DNA from: Bdellovibrio sp.
GTDB taxonomy: Bacteria; Bdellovibrionota; Bacteriovoracia; Bacteriovoracales; Bacteriovoracaceae
Direction of reading: 5' to 3'
Length of the DNA stretch: 48,077 nucleotides
NCBI GenBank assembly: GCA_016187935.1
Contig: JACPIU010000032.1
Location: forward strand, 1-48,077
A program made the translations under genes and the position numbers. Positions 9,310 through 17,184 of the stretch are shown one piece after another. Under the pieces are notes generated by a model that searched no databases, had not been told where the DNA came from, and saw only the letters and a program-made list of their open reading frames with translations. The number at the start of each line of letters is the position of its first letter. Within the stretch, counting starts at the first letter, position 1.

Positions 9310-9360
9310 TATTTAATGCCGTGAATTTTTGCGAAAAGTAATCTAGACTTATTCCTACAT

Positions 9361-10086
9361 ATGCTATTTCCAAACTACATTAAGAAAAATCATATTTTTC
9401 TCTTCATCATCGTCGAAATTTTATTGATGTGGTTTGGATTTATTTTGCTGGCAAAATTCTGTTTTGTAGGATTTGCCGTGGCGCTTTATCTGTTTCGTTT
9501 AGGCGAGGTTTCAGGGCAAGATGGTCCACTTGTTTCTGATGGTTCAAATGGGCTTTATTCCCCTGCCAGTGGCAAGATTATTGATATTTCAGATAAAGGC
9601 ACCGAGAGGAGCATTCTCTTTCAGATACCATGGCATCTCTCCTATGCTATTCGTGCTCCTATCATGTCTGACGTTGAAGATGTCCAAATGTATAGGAGAG
9701 GTTCAGATATTTTTCGTTTTGCCAAGATAGATGACTTTTATCGGGAATCTGATTTGCGCAGTGTTGTGGTTAAGTTTATTATTGGCCATCATGGTCTTCA
9801 CTCCGTTAGTGATGCTCCCGTTGATTCTGACCATGATCGTGTCACGCTTAAACTCATTAAGTGTATTTTCGGACTTTTTCCAGATGTCTGGATTAGGCAA
9901 GGGGACTTTTGCCATAGATGTGCGGTTATCGGTCTCATTCCTTTTGGTGGAACAGTTTCGCTTTCATTACCCATAAAGTATGAGATAATTATTAAAGTCG
10001 GCGATATGGTGATTGCTGGCACAACCCAAATTGCCAAAATCCCGAGCACCAAATCTGAGTTTTCTTCTAACGAAAACTCAGGTTAA
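9361..10086 (+). CDS. Phosphatidylserine decarboxylase-like protein lacking the pyruvoyl serine
   Basis: The 241-aa protein has one or two N-terminal hydrophobic segments (residues 10-45). The Psd-type core follows: SPASGKIIDI (normally ADGKV), IPWHLSYAIRAP (normally with N-V-H-x-N-R-A-P) and a C-terminal biotinyl-like fold ending KVGDMVIAGTTQIAKI. Two catalytic positions are altered. The His of the NVH motif is Tyr95, and the self-cleavage site (GS or LGST) reads F-G-G-T at 194-198, so the Ser that becomes the pyruvoyl group is Gly197. As read it cannot mature in the usual way. It sits 15 bases before pssA, the pairing expected for phosphatidylethanolamine synthesis. It may be a pseudoenzyme, a repurposed homologue, or an inactive relic; the frame is intact. 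Confidence 0.72.
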   Translation: MLFPNYIKKNHIFLFIIVEILLMWFGFILLAKFCFVGFAVALYLFRLGEVSGQDGPLVSDGSNGLYSPASGKIIDISDKGTERSILFQIPWHLSYAIRAPIMSDVEDVQMYRRGSDIFRFAKIDDFYRESDLRSVVVKFIIGHHGLHSVSDAPVDSDHDRVTLKLIKCIFGLFPDVWIRQGDFCHRCAVIGLIPFGGTVSLSLPIKYEIIIKVGDMVIAGTTQIAKIPSTKSEFSSNENSG

Positions 10087-10101
10087 AAATAGGAAAATAC
10101 G

Positions 10102-10869
10102 ATGGAAAATAATCTAGAACATGAGAAACGGGAAGCCAGGAAATTGGCCTTTTTCCTTCCAAACACTTTTACTGCATTGAATATGGCCTGTGGATTTATA
10201 TCGTCCCTGTTTTCCTTTCAGGGTGATTTCCATTCAGCATGCATGATTTTAATCCTTGGGGCCATTTTTGATTCAGTGGATGGAAGAGTCGCCAGGCTTA
10301 CCGGAACGCAATCGGCCTTTGGTGAACAATTTGATTCTTTAAGTGATGCGGTTTCCTTCGGATTTGCTCCGGCCGTTTTAATATATCAGAAATTTTTGAT
10401 TCCACTTGGTCGAGCTGGCATAGTGATTTCATTCATTTTTCTTTTGTGTGGTGCCCTTCGGCTTGCCCGTTTTAATGCCAATATTGATCGTGTCACTTCC
10501 CACTATTTTCAAGGTCTCCCCATTCCGGGTGGTGCCATGGCCATTGTTGGCTATGTCCTGTTATCTTTGGAGTTCGATTGGATGAATCAACTTACGTTCG
10601 CGGCAGCGATTTATTCAATATTTTTTTCTCTTCTCATGATTTCCAACATTCCTTTCTATTCCTTTAAAAATGCCACATGGGCAAAAGAGCATAAGAAGGC
10701 GGTATTATTTTTTATTTTTGTGATTTTAGGGCTTATGTTTGTATATGAGTATCTGATGGTGTCTTTTATTATGTGGACATACGTTGCCGGTTGTCTTTTG
10801 TATTTTTTTACTCATAAAGGCGAGTTGAAAAATGTTTTTGAATGGAGTAATGAGAAGGATGCAGATTAA
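10102..10869 (+). CDS. pssA: CDP-diacylglycerol-serine O-phosphatidyltransferase
   Basis: Membrane enzyme making phosphatidylserine from CDP-DAG and serine. The 255-aa protein has the PssA-type opening LPNTFTALNMACGF. A complete CDP-alcohol phosphotransferase motif D-x2-DG-x2-AR-x8-G-x3-D-x3-D follows near residues 54-79. Six to eight hydrophobic segments follow. It matches the type II (Bacillus-like) membrane PssA, not the soluble E. coli form. It follows the Psd-like gene closely and its 3' end overlaps the next reading frame. Confidence 0.93.
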   Translation: MENNLEHEKREARKLAFFLPNTFTALNMACGFISSLFSFQGDFHSACMILILGAIFDSVDGRVARLTGTQSAFGEQFDSLSDAVSFGFAPAVLIYQKFLIPLGRAGIVISFIFLLCGALRLARFNANIDRVTSHYFQGLPIPGGAMAIVGYVLLSLEFDWMNQLTFAAAIYSIFFSLLMISNIPFYSFKNATWAKEHKKAVLFFIFVILGLMFVYEYLMVSFIMWTYVAGCLLYFFTHKGELKNVFEWSNEKDAD

Positions 10870-11911
10870 TCTTTTCCGATTAAGTATTGCTGGCCTATTC
10901 ATGACAGGCAGTGCGTGCTTTGCTCCATCTGTCCTTGCAGAGGCTTTTGATATTGAAAAAGAAGAATTTTTTCAAGAAGCTGAAATTGATAGGACGTTTA
11001 TTTCATCAGATGAAAAATTCGCGGAAAAAGAGATTCTGAAGGTTGATGATGAAGACGCCGCCGAAGGGAGTTCTTTTGTTAGTGGTGTCGAGCATAACTT
11101 TTTAGATGTTAATCAAGAAGCAGGATCTTCTAAAATAGTGCCTCTGGAAGGAGAGACGCCTTCAGAGTTAGAGGGTGAGGTAGCTGAGGGTCTGAATCCG
11201 CGTCGTCATTCTTCAATCCGTGGTATGGAGTCTGTGTCAGTTCCTCAGAATTTTTCCAACGTTTCTAATCCTGAATTGATTAAGAAAGTAGCCTGGAAAA
11301 CAAATTCAGCTTTTGGCTTAAGCTACTATGCCGCTGATAATTATGAGTATCACGACTCCAATAATGTCTATAATACAGTTTTTCGTGATGGTACGAAGAG
11401 CAAAAATTCAGGACTTTTATTATTTTCTAGTGCAAGCTATTTCGCTCGTGGTTTTTTAGATCTTAAATGGGGACTGAATATTGGGGCCAAATATAATTCT
11501 GGCCATGGCCTTTTCCCAGGTGGCGCGGTTAGTGAAACTAGATTTTCACTCTGGTCGATACCGGTTGACTTGTCCCTAGGATTTGATATTCCCCTGTCGC
11601 GATTTTTAAAATTCTCGGCCAGTGCAGGACCTTCCGCCTTGGGACTGATTCAATCACGTAACGATCGTGACTATGGTGAAAAAGGCAAACACAATCGACA
11701 AGTCGGAACAGGTTATTTTGCTTCTGCACAGGCATTAATCGGGCTTTCTTCATTTTTTCCGAAATATGGAGTTGAAATGTACACCGACTATGGAGTTGGG
11801 CAAACTCAGTTGAGCTTTGAAGGAAGAATGGTAAATTACCAGAATTTCCAAGATGATATTACCGTCGATGGCACTTCATTTGGGGTTGGCATTATTTTCG
11901 AATTCCTGTAA
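10850..11911 (+). CDS. Exported protein, probable outer-membrane beta-barrel, unknown function
   Basis: The N-terminus is a signal peptide: basic residues, a hydrophobic stretch, and a likely cut after VLAEA. An acidic, low-complexity linker of about 110 residues follows. The C-terminal 210 residues consist of alternating hydrophobic and aromatic strands (for example SYFARGFLDLKWGLNIG and TSFGVGIIFEFL) that look like an 8- to 12-stranded barrel. The coding frame overlaps the end of pssA by 20 bases. Starts at 10850 and 10859 are both possible, and GGAG at 10844-10847 suits 10859 better by spacing. The stop codon is the first part of the palindromic element at 11910. I do not recognise a named family. 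Confidence 0.75.
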   Translation: MRRMQINLFRLSIAGLFMTGSACFAPSVLAEAFDIEKEEFFQEAEIDRTFISSDEKFAEKEILKVDDEDAAEGSSFVSGVEHNFLDVNQEAGSSKIVPLEGETPSELEGEVAEGLNPRRHSSIRGMESVSVPQNFSNVSNPELIKKVAWKTNSAFGLSYYAADNYEYHDSNNVYNTVFRDGTKSKNSGLLLFSSASYFARGFLDLKWGLNIGAKYNSGHGLFPGGAVSETRFSLWSIPVDLSLGFDIPLSRFLKFSASAGPSALGLIQSRNDRDYGEKGKHNRQVGTGYFASAQALIGLSSFFPKYGVEMYTDYGVGQTQLSFEGRMVNYQNFQDDITVDGTSFGVGIIFEFL

Positions 11912-12035
11912 CTATTCAGCTAGAGGGCACATATGGGGCATCTTTTGAAAAACGTGATCCTCGACGTAGCTTCCGCTACGCCTGTGGTCCCGCCTTTCAA
12001 AATATACCCCCTCTGCACCCTCGATCTAAATAGTT
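11910..12035. repeat. 126-bp imperfect palindromic element with a central hairpin
   Basis: Two 41-base arms, 11910-11950 and 11995-12035, are inverted copies of each other with 32 of 41 positions complementary. Both have outer ends AACTATT / AATAGTT and inner ends TTTTGAAA / TTTCAAAA. The 44-base centre contains a perfect 6-bp hairpin CGTAGC-TTCC-GCTACG at 11965-11980. The left arm begins inside the TAA stop of the upstream gene. It is not a normal terminator because no T-run follows. It looks like a REP/MITE-type mobile palindrome or a structured RNA. Confidence 0.75.
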
Positions 12036-12078
12036 ATGATTGCTTGTTGGCATTATTTCCGAATTCCTTTAGATTTTC

Positions 12079-12903
12079 ATGATGGACCCTGCGATCAAAT
12101 ATTTTTATCGCGCACTCATTCAATACAAAGGTGCGCAGTATTGTGGCTGGCAAGTCCAATCCCCAGGAACTCCAACGGTCCAGGGAACTGTGGGGGCAAT
12201 GTTGCAAAAATTGAGTCAATCACCCCTTGTGCATATCCTCGGGTCTGGTCGTACAGATGCGGGAGTTCATGCCATTGGACAAGTTGCCCGTTTTGGTCTC
12301 TCGGTTCAGATTCCACCAGAAGGGCTCAAAAAGGGACTTAACTCTGTTTTGCCAGACGATATCAGAGTCAAGGAAGTTGAAATATGCGACGAACATTTTC
12401 ATCCCCAATTCCAAGCGATGTGGAAAACCTACTACTATCTTTTTACCTGCAAACCAACTACCGCTTTCAATTATGAATTTGTATCATCCATCTATACCGA
12501 TACTAATTTTGATAAGTTTTCTGAGGCCTTGGCACTTTTTAAAGGGGAGCACGATTTCAAGCATTATCAATGTACTGGAACCCCTATCAAAAACACCGTT
12601 CGCGAGATGTTTGCTTTAGAAGTCTTCAACCATGTTCCGCCTGAGTTAGGTTTGCCGGATTGGCCTAATGTTATGGCCTTTAAAGTCACTGGTTCCGGAT
12701 TTTTAAAGCAAATGGTTCGCTTGATAGCAGGCACAGTTTTTGAGTATTCCCGAGGGAAACTCACCTTAGAAAGCATTAGAAACTCTCTGACAAACACTCC
12801 AGTGACGTCGAATTCGCACCACAAGAGGCTTCATTTGGCCCCAGTCGCGCCTCCCCAGGGCCTATATCTCTTTGAGGTTGGATATAGTCCCTTTGCGCGT
12901 TGA
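12079..12903 (+). CDS. truA: tRNA pseudouridine(38-40) synthase
   Basis: Isomerises uridines 38-40 in the anticodon arm. The 274-aa protein contains the catalytic GRTDAGVHA motif (nucleophilic Asp near residue 58), the KTYYY stretch after the insert, the GEHDF motif and the C-terminal FLKQMVRLIAGT segment. All are diagnostic for TruA. Two adjacent ATGs (12079 and 12082) could start it, and no strong Shine-Dalgarno is visible. It lies 43 bases after the palindromic element. Confidence 0.95.
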   Translation: MMDPAIKYFYRALIQYKGAQYCGWQVQSPGTPTVQGTVGAMLQKLSQSPLVHILGSGRTDAGVHAIGQVARFGLSVQIPPEGLKKGLNSVLPDDIRVKEVEICDEHFHPQFQAMWKTYYYLFTCKPTTAFNYEFVSSIYTDTNFDKFSEALALFKGEHDFKHYQCTGTPIKNTVREMFALEVFNHVPPELGLPDWPNVMAFKVTGSGFLKQMVRLIAGTVFEYSRGKLTLESIRNSLTNTPVTSNSHHKRLHLAPVAPPQGLYLFEVGYSPFAR

Positions 12904-12977
12904 CAATATTGCAGTGGCCAGTTATGCTCTGCGAATAATTCATGATAACACAAGGCGTCACGCAAAGGAAAAACCCT

Positions 12978-14261
12978 ATGTCTTACATTGTTGAATCGTT
13001 AAATGATTGTACAAAAAAATTCGTTTTTAATTTTGAAACGGTTGATCTCAGCACTGAGATTAAAAACGCCATAGCTAGAAAACAGAAAACGGTGAGCTTC
13101 AAAGGGTTTCGTGCTGGTAAGGCCCCATTGGCCATGGTGGAGCAAATGTATGGCCCCCAAATGGAACACGAGGCCCTCAACCAATTTGTGCAAACGCAAT
13201 TTTTTGATGCGGTCGAAAATGAAAAAGTGAGAGTGGTTGGTTATCCCTCATTTGAGAATATGAAATATGACAAAGGCAAAAGCGTAAGCTTTGATGCCAT
13301 TGTCGAAATTTTTCCTGAAGTGGTATTGAAGGACTATTCCCATTATTCATTTAAAAAAGATGCCGTGACTGTGACGGATGATGATGTCGAGGCATTGAAA
13401 AAAAATTTTCTTTCATCAAAAGCGGAAATGATTGAAGTGAAGGATACGAATGCGAAGCTCGATAAGGGGCTTTTTGCGGTTATTAATTTTGAAGGTGAGA
13501 AAGAAAATGGAGAGCGGCCGGATAATATGAAGGCCACGGAATACCTTCTTGAGATCGGCAATGGTGCTTTTATCCCTGGCTTTGAAGAAGGCCTCTGTGG
13601 AATGCAAAAAGGTGAAAAACGGACTTTGAATTTAGAGTTTCCAAAAGAATACCAGGTCCCTGATTTGCAAGGGATGAAGGTAAAGTTTTATGTCGAGTTG
13701 TTAGAAATCAAAGAAAGGAAGTTACCTGAATTTAAGGATGAATTGGTTAAGGAATTGGGCTTTGAATCGACGGAAGATTTTGTTAAGAAAAACAAAGCAT
13801 CTTTGGCCTCACAAAAAGAAAAACAAAGCTTGCAGAAGTTGCATCAAGAAATTCTGGACAAATTTGTTGCCGATAATAAATTTGATGTTCCCAATACACT
13901 CGTGCATCAGCAAGAAGATCATTTAAAGGAAGAATTACGTGGTACTCTTAAATCACAAGGTTTTAATGATGAAATGGCGGAAGAGTATTTTCATAAATGG
14001 CATGGAGACCTTCACACTAAGGCAGAGTTCCAGGTACGAAGTGCCCTTATTCTCGATACCTTGGGTAAGAAATTTAACGTTGTTGTTACTGAGGAAGATC
14101 TTGAAGGGAAATATTCTGAAATGGCCAAGAGTACTGGAATGGATGTTGAGCACATTAAAAAATTCTACAATTCGAATGTTAAGGCCAAAAATAATATTTC
14201 CTTTGCTATAAGAGAGGAAAAAACCTTCGAATCTCTGGCAAAAGAAATCACTATCTCGTAA
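12978..14261 (+). CDS. tig: Trigger factor (ribosome-associated chaperone)
   Basis: Binds near the nascent-chain exit and combines chaperone and peptidyl-prolyl isomerase activities. The ribosome-binding signature GFRAGKAP is at about residues 40-47 of the 427-aa product. An FKBP-type domain follows at about residues 155-245 (VINFEGEKENGE ... IGNGAFIPGFEEGLCGMQKGE), and then the helical C-terminal chaperone arms. The frame is open from 12942, but the ATG at 12978 follows AAAGGA with good spacing and matches the family's N-terminus. Its 3' end overlaps the convergent hisC by 11 bases. Confidence 0.95.
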   Translation: MSYIVESLNDCTKKFVFNFETVDLSTEIKNAIARKQKTVSFKGFRAGKAPLAMVEQMYGPQMEHEALNQFVQTQFFDAVENEKVRVVGYPSFENMKYDKGKSVSFDAIVEIFPEVVLKDYSHYSFKKDAVTVTDDDVEALKKNFLSSKAEMIEVKDTNAKLDKGLFAVINFEGEKENGERPDNMKATEYLLEIGNGAFIPGFEEGLCGMQKGEKRTLNLEFPKEYQVPDLQGMKVKFYVELLEIKERKLPEFKDELVKELGFESTEDFVKKNKASLASQKEKQSLQKLHQEILDKFVADNKFDVPNTLVHQQEDHLKEELRGTLKSQGFNDEMAEEYFHKWHGDLHTKAEFQVRSALILDTLGKKFNVVVTEEDLEGKYSEMAKSTGMDVEHIKKFYNSNVKAKNNISFAIREEKTFESLAKEITIS

Positions 14262-15381
14262 TCAGGCCGGTTTTAAGCGCCTCAGAGAAGTGTTGCATTT
14301 CTTCTTTAGTTCCAAGTGAAACTCGTAAGAATTCTGGCATTTCGTTTTTTTCCAAAGGGCGGACGATGACGCCACAGTTTAGGAAATGCTCGTGGAGTCG
14401 TTTGGCATTTTCAGAGGATTGCATGTTAAAAGTGATGAAATTGGTCACTGATGGAATAAAGCAAATGCCCATTTGGGATAATAAGTGAGCAGTTTCTCGA
14501 TAACGATCCAAATTGTTTTGCAAAGTTAAGGCGAGGTGATCAGCGTCCTGAAGCGCGCCTAAGGCCGCTAACTGGGCCAAGGAATTTGGTTCGAAAGGCA
14601 GCTTAACTTTAGCGATATTGGTGATTAAATCTTCATGGGCAAAACCATAACCAATCCGGATACCAGATAAACCATAGGCCTTTGAAAAAGTTCTCAGCGT
14701 TATGACGTTATCATAGCGATAATCCATCGAATCCGGATAATCCCGATGGGGATAAACGAATTCAAAGTAGGCTTCGTCCAAAATGACCAAAATGTGTTCG
14801 GGAACTTTTGACATAAAATAATCGAATTCTTGTTTGGAAATGTATGTCCCCGTAGGATTGTTGGGGTTCGCAATATAGATAATTTTGGTTTTATCAGTGA
14901 TATTTTCCACTAACCTGGGAATGTCATATTTGTAATCAGGAGTCAGAGGGATGGTCTTGAGCTTGGCACCAACACTCCTTGCCAAAACCATAAAGCCAAT
15001 AAAAGTTCTCTCAGAGGTAAGGACCTCCTCGTCAGGCGCTAAAAAGGCCCGTACGATACAGGCCATAATTCCCTCGGAGCCATTACCGAGAATGATATTT
15101 TCTTTCTTTAATTTAAAACGTTTCGAGAGTTCAGTTTTTAGCTGATATCCGTGCATATCGGGATAGCGATGCAAGTGGGATAGCCCTGAATTTATTTCTT
15201 TTAACGCCAAAGGAGAAGGTCCTAAAGGGTTTTCATTAGAGGCCAATTTGGAGATTCGAGTTAAATTCTTCTCCCTGGCCAATTCCTCAATGGGTTTACC
15301 TGCCTGATAAATTTCGAGGTGTCGGATATAGCTGGGAACTAATTCTTTTTTGCTTTTTTTCACAAGATGGTAGAATAACAT
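14251..15381 (-). CDS. hisC: Histidinol-phosphate aminotransferase
   Basis: PLP-dependent fold-type I aminotransferase of histidine synthesis, converting imidazole acetol phosphate to histidinol phosphate. The 376-aa protein shows KLASNENPLGPSP, the ANPNNPTGTYIS substrate/PLP loop, ILDEAYFEF, and the PLP lysine in RTFSKAYGLSGIRIGYG. No other his genes are nearby, so it may serve aromatic amino acids as well. The start at 15381 has no clear Shine-Dalgarno and the true start could be slightly downstream. It is convergent with tig, with overlapping stops, and divergent from the gene at 15438. Confidence 0.92.
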   Translation of the reverse strand: MLFYHLVKKSKKELVPSYIRHLEIYQAGKPIEELAREKNLTRISKLASNENPLGPSPLALKEINSGLSHLHRYPDMHGYQLKTELSKRFKLKKENIILGNGSEGIMACIVRAFLAPDEEVLTSERTFIGFMVLARSVGAKLKTIPLTPDYKYDIPRLVENITDKTKIIYIANPNNPTGTYISKQEFDYFMSKVPEHILVILDEAYFEFVYPHRDYPDSMDYRYDNVITLRTFSKAYGLSGIRIGYGFAHEDLITNIAKVKLPFEPNSLAQLAALGALQDADHLALTLQNNLDRYRETAHLLSQMGICFIPSVTNFITFNMQSSENAKRLHEHFLNCGVIVRPLEKNEMPEFLRVSLGTKEEMQHFSEALKTGLITR

Positions 15382-15437
15382 GCGGAAATAGGAACTGTCA
15401 TTATAGTCATAAATATGAGCAGGAGGTCCGGCAACGT

Positions 15438-16157
15438 ATGAGAATGTTTATTAAGTTATTCCCACATTTATTGCGGACTTCCGTCAAAATACTCTTCACT
15501 GACTGGAAAGTCTTTTTATTGGCCATGATACCTCTAGTTTTGGGCATAATTCTTTATGTCTATATGGGAAAAGTGCTTTTTGTTGATTTCCTAAATTTCT
15601 TGCGCCTACAAACAGAATCATATTTGGGAGGTGGGAAACTTAATGCCGCTGTCTATTATGTTGTGATGGCGCTCATGATAGTGTCTTCGTATTTTATAGT
15701 CGGTTGGACATTCGTCTTGTCGATTTCTATTCTCGCGGCCCCTTTTAATAGTTGGCTAAGCGGGAGAGTTATAAGCTTAAGAGGCGGTGGGAGTGGCAAA
15801 GAGGTGAAGCTTGGTTTTTTTTCATTAGTCTGGAATGAGCTGAAAAAAGTCATGATTATTGTAGCTCTTAGTTTAGGTGCTATGATTGTCGCCTTTCTCC
15901 CATTTGGGGCCCCGATAAGTTTTTTGCTTTCGGCATTTTTAATTTCCATTAACTTCTTAGACTATCCCTGGAGCGTACAGGACTTGACTTGGAAGGAAAT
16001 AGTCAAAGAATTAAAAGGAAATACTTTAGTATACTTTTTATGTGGAGCCGTTTTCTTCCTAGCTTTGGCAATTCCATTGCTCAATCTTATGATGTATCCA
16101 TTGGCAGTCATTTTCTACACATGCCTGCAACTCGAACTGAATTCTAAATCGATATGA
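15438..16157 (+). CDS. EI24/CysZ-like membrane protein
   Basis: The 239-aa polytopic protein has about five to six hydrophobic segments and the EI24-family hallmark AAPFNSWLSGRV near residue 100. Related proteins include CysZ, a sulfate permease, but the EI24 fold alone does not prove sulfate transport. AGGAGG lies 11 bases before the ATG. The stop overlaps the next start by 4 bases (ATGA), so it is coupled to the glycosyltransferase-like gene. No cys genes are nearby. Confidence 0.75.
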   Translation: MRMFIKLFPHLLRTSVKILFTDWKVFLLAMIPLVLGIILYVYMGKVLFVDFLNFLRLQTESYLGGGKLNAAVYYVVMALMIVSSYFIVGWTFVLSISILAAPFNSWLSGRVISLRGGGSGKEVKLGFFSLVWNELKKVMIIVALSLGAMIVAFLPFGAPISFLLSAFLISINFLDYPWSVQDLTWKEIVKELKGNTLVYFLCGAVFFLALAIPLLNLMMYPLAVIFYTCLQLELNSKSI

Positions 16158-17125
16158 AGAAAGTATTAATACATGGTTCGGCAAGCGTTGAGCAACTCAT
16201 TTTGAGTTTTCCGGCCTTGCATGTTCTGAAAAAAGAATCCACAGATGATGAGATTTACCTAGCGCTTTTTGATCATACCAAAGAGGCAGCAAAGTATCTT
16301 GCATGTGATATTAAATCTCTTTTTCTTCCCGTGAAGTACAAAAATATTTTTGATGCTCATCGCTTTGTGGCCAATATTAAATCTCTTGCCAATATTGACT
16401 GCTTTTTGGATTTTGAGTCTTCGGTAACTTCGAGCTTTGCTGGATATAATTTGAAAAGTCCGATTAGGATAGGATTAAAGCATGGAGCAGCGAAATATTT
16501 AAGAGGCGAAAATATTTCTAAATACGATTTTTACGATACCGCTGCAGTTAACTTGGTAGAACAATATTTAAAGAAACCAATTCATGATATTAAAGTTATG
16601 GCCTCTGACAAAAAACCATTGAAGGCCGATGAAGTTTTTATAAAAGGTGAATTTGTTCCCGATTATGTTTTAGTGATACTGAATGAATTATCTTTTTTAA
16701 ATAAGCATGCCGCATTTTTTCGTGCTCTATTCGATGGTATTGATAATACCATCGTGCGTATTGTTTATTATGATAGGGGCGACTTAACGTTACAACTCAA
16801 TGAGATTCGTGATTTGCACGCCTCTTATAATTCGAGTAATAAATATGAATATGGTTTTGTGAGCGATCATACTTTTCTGATTAATCAGATTATTCAGAGT
16901 AAAGGTGTGATTGCAGAGAAAACTTGGCATTCTTTAATTTGTTCATATTACGGGGTAACTTCCTTTTCACTCGAAGGAGTCTGGCGGCTTCCTCCGCAAT
17001 ATTTTATTGCCGAGATGAATTCCTTTTCCATAAAAGATCAAGGAGAAATTAAGCTGATAGGAAGTGATGGCGAAATAGGAATTGATACCTTTGCCGATTT
17101 ACTGAACGAGAAATTCAGAATTTAG
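16154..17125 (+). CDS. Glycosyltransferase family 9-like (heptosyltransferase-like) protein
   Basis: The 323-aa protein starts with a GT9-like pattern: KKVLIHGSASVEQLILSFP, a Rossmann strand with a variant of the usual GD-x-x-x-T loop. Near residue 255 it has the equivalent of the family's D-S-G-x-x-H-x-A segment as EKTWHSLICSYYGV. GT9 enzymes add heptose or related sugars to the LPS core in the cytoplasm at the inner membrane. The canonical nucleotide-sugar residues are only partly kept, so the substrate, and even activity, is uncertain. It is translationally coupled to the EI24-like gene. Confidence 0.6.
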   Translation: MKKVLIHGSASVEQLILSFPALHVLKKESTDDEIYLALFDHTKEAAKYLACDIKSLFLPVKYKNIFDAHRFVANIKSLANIDCFLDFESSVTSSFAGYNLKSPIRIGLKHGAAKYLRGENISKYDFYDTAAVNLVEQYLKKPIHDIKVMASDKKPLKADEVFIKGEFVPDYVLVILNELSFLNKHAAFFRALFDGIDNTIVRIVYYDRGDLTLQLNEIRDLHASYNSSNKYEYGFVSDHTFLINQIIQSKGVIAEKTWHSLICSYYGVTSFSLEGVWRLPPQYFIAEMNSFSIKDQGEIKLIGSDGEIGIDTFADLLNEKFRI

Positions 17126-17129
17126 CCTC

Positions 17130-17159
17130 AAAAAAAAAGGGGCCCGGTTTAAGGGCCCC
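17130..17159 (-). terminator. Intrinsic terminator of the 17185-19284 gene
   Basis: A perfect 7-bp GC stem (GGGGCCC with GGGCCCC) with a 7-base loop lies 25 bases past the minus-strand stop. On the minus strand it is followed by nine T residues (the A-run at 17130-17138). Plus-strand readthrough from the 16154 gene also crosses the stem but lacks a T-tail on that side, so the structure mainly serves the minus-strand gene. Confidence 0.88.
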
Positions 17160-17184
17160 CTGTGGTTAAAACAGTTTCAAGAAT

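Noticed and set aside
12227-12619. Plus-strand open frame of 130 codons
   Set aside because: It is an out-of-frame overlap inside truA, which carries all catalytic motifs.
14251-14261. Overlap of tig and hisC ends as a sign of an annotation error
   Set aside because: Both frames have complete family C-termini; short convergent overlaps are common in compact genomes.
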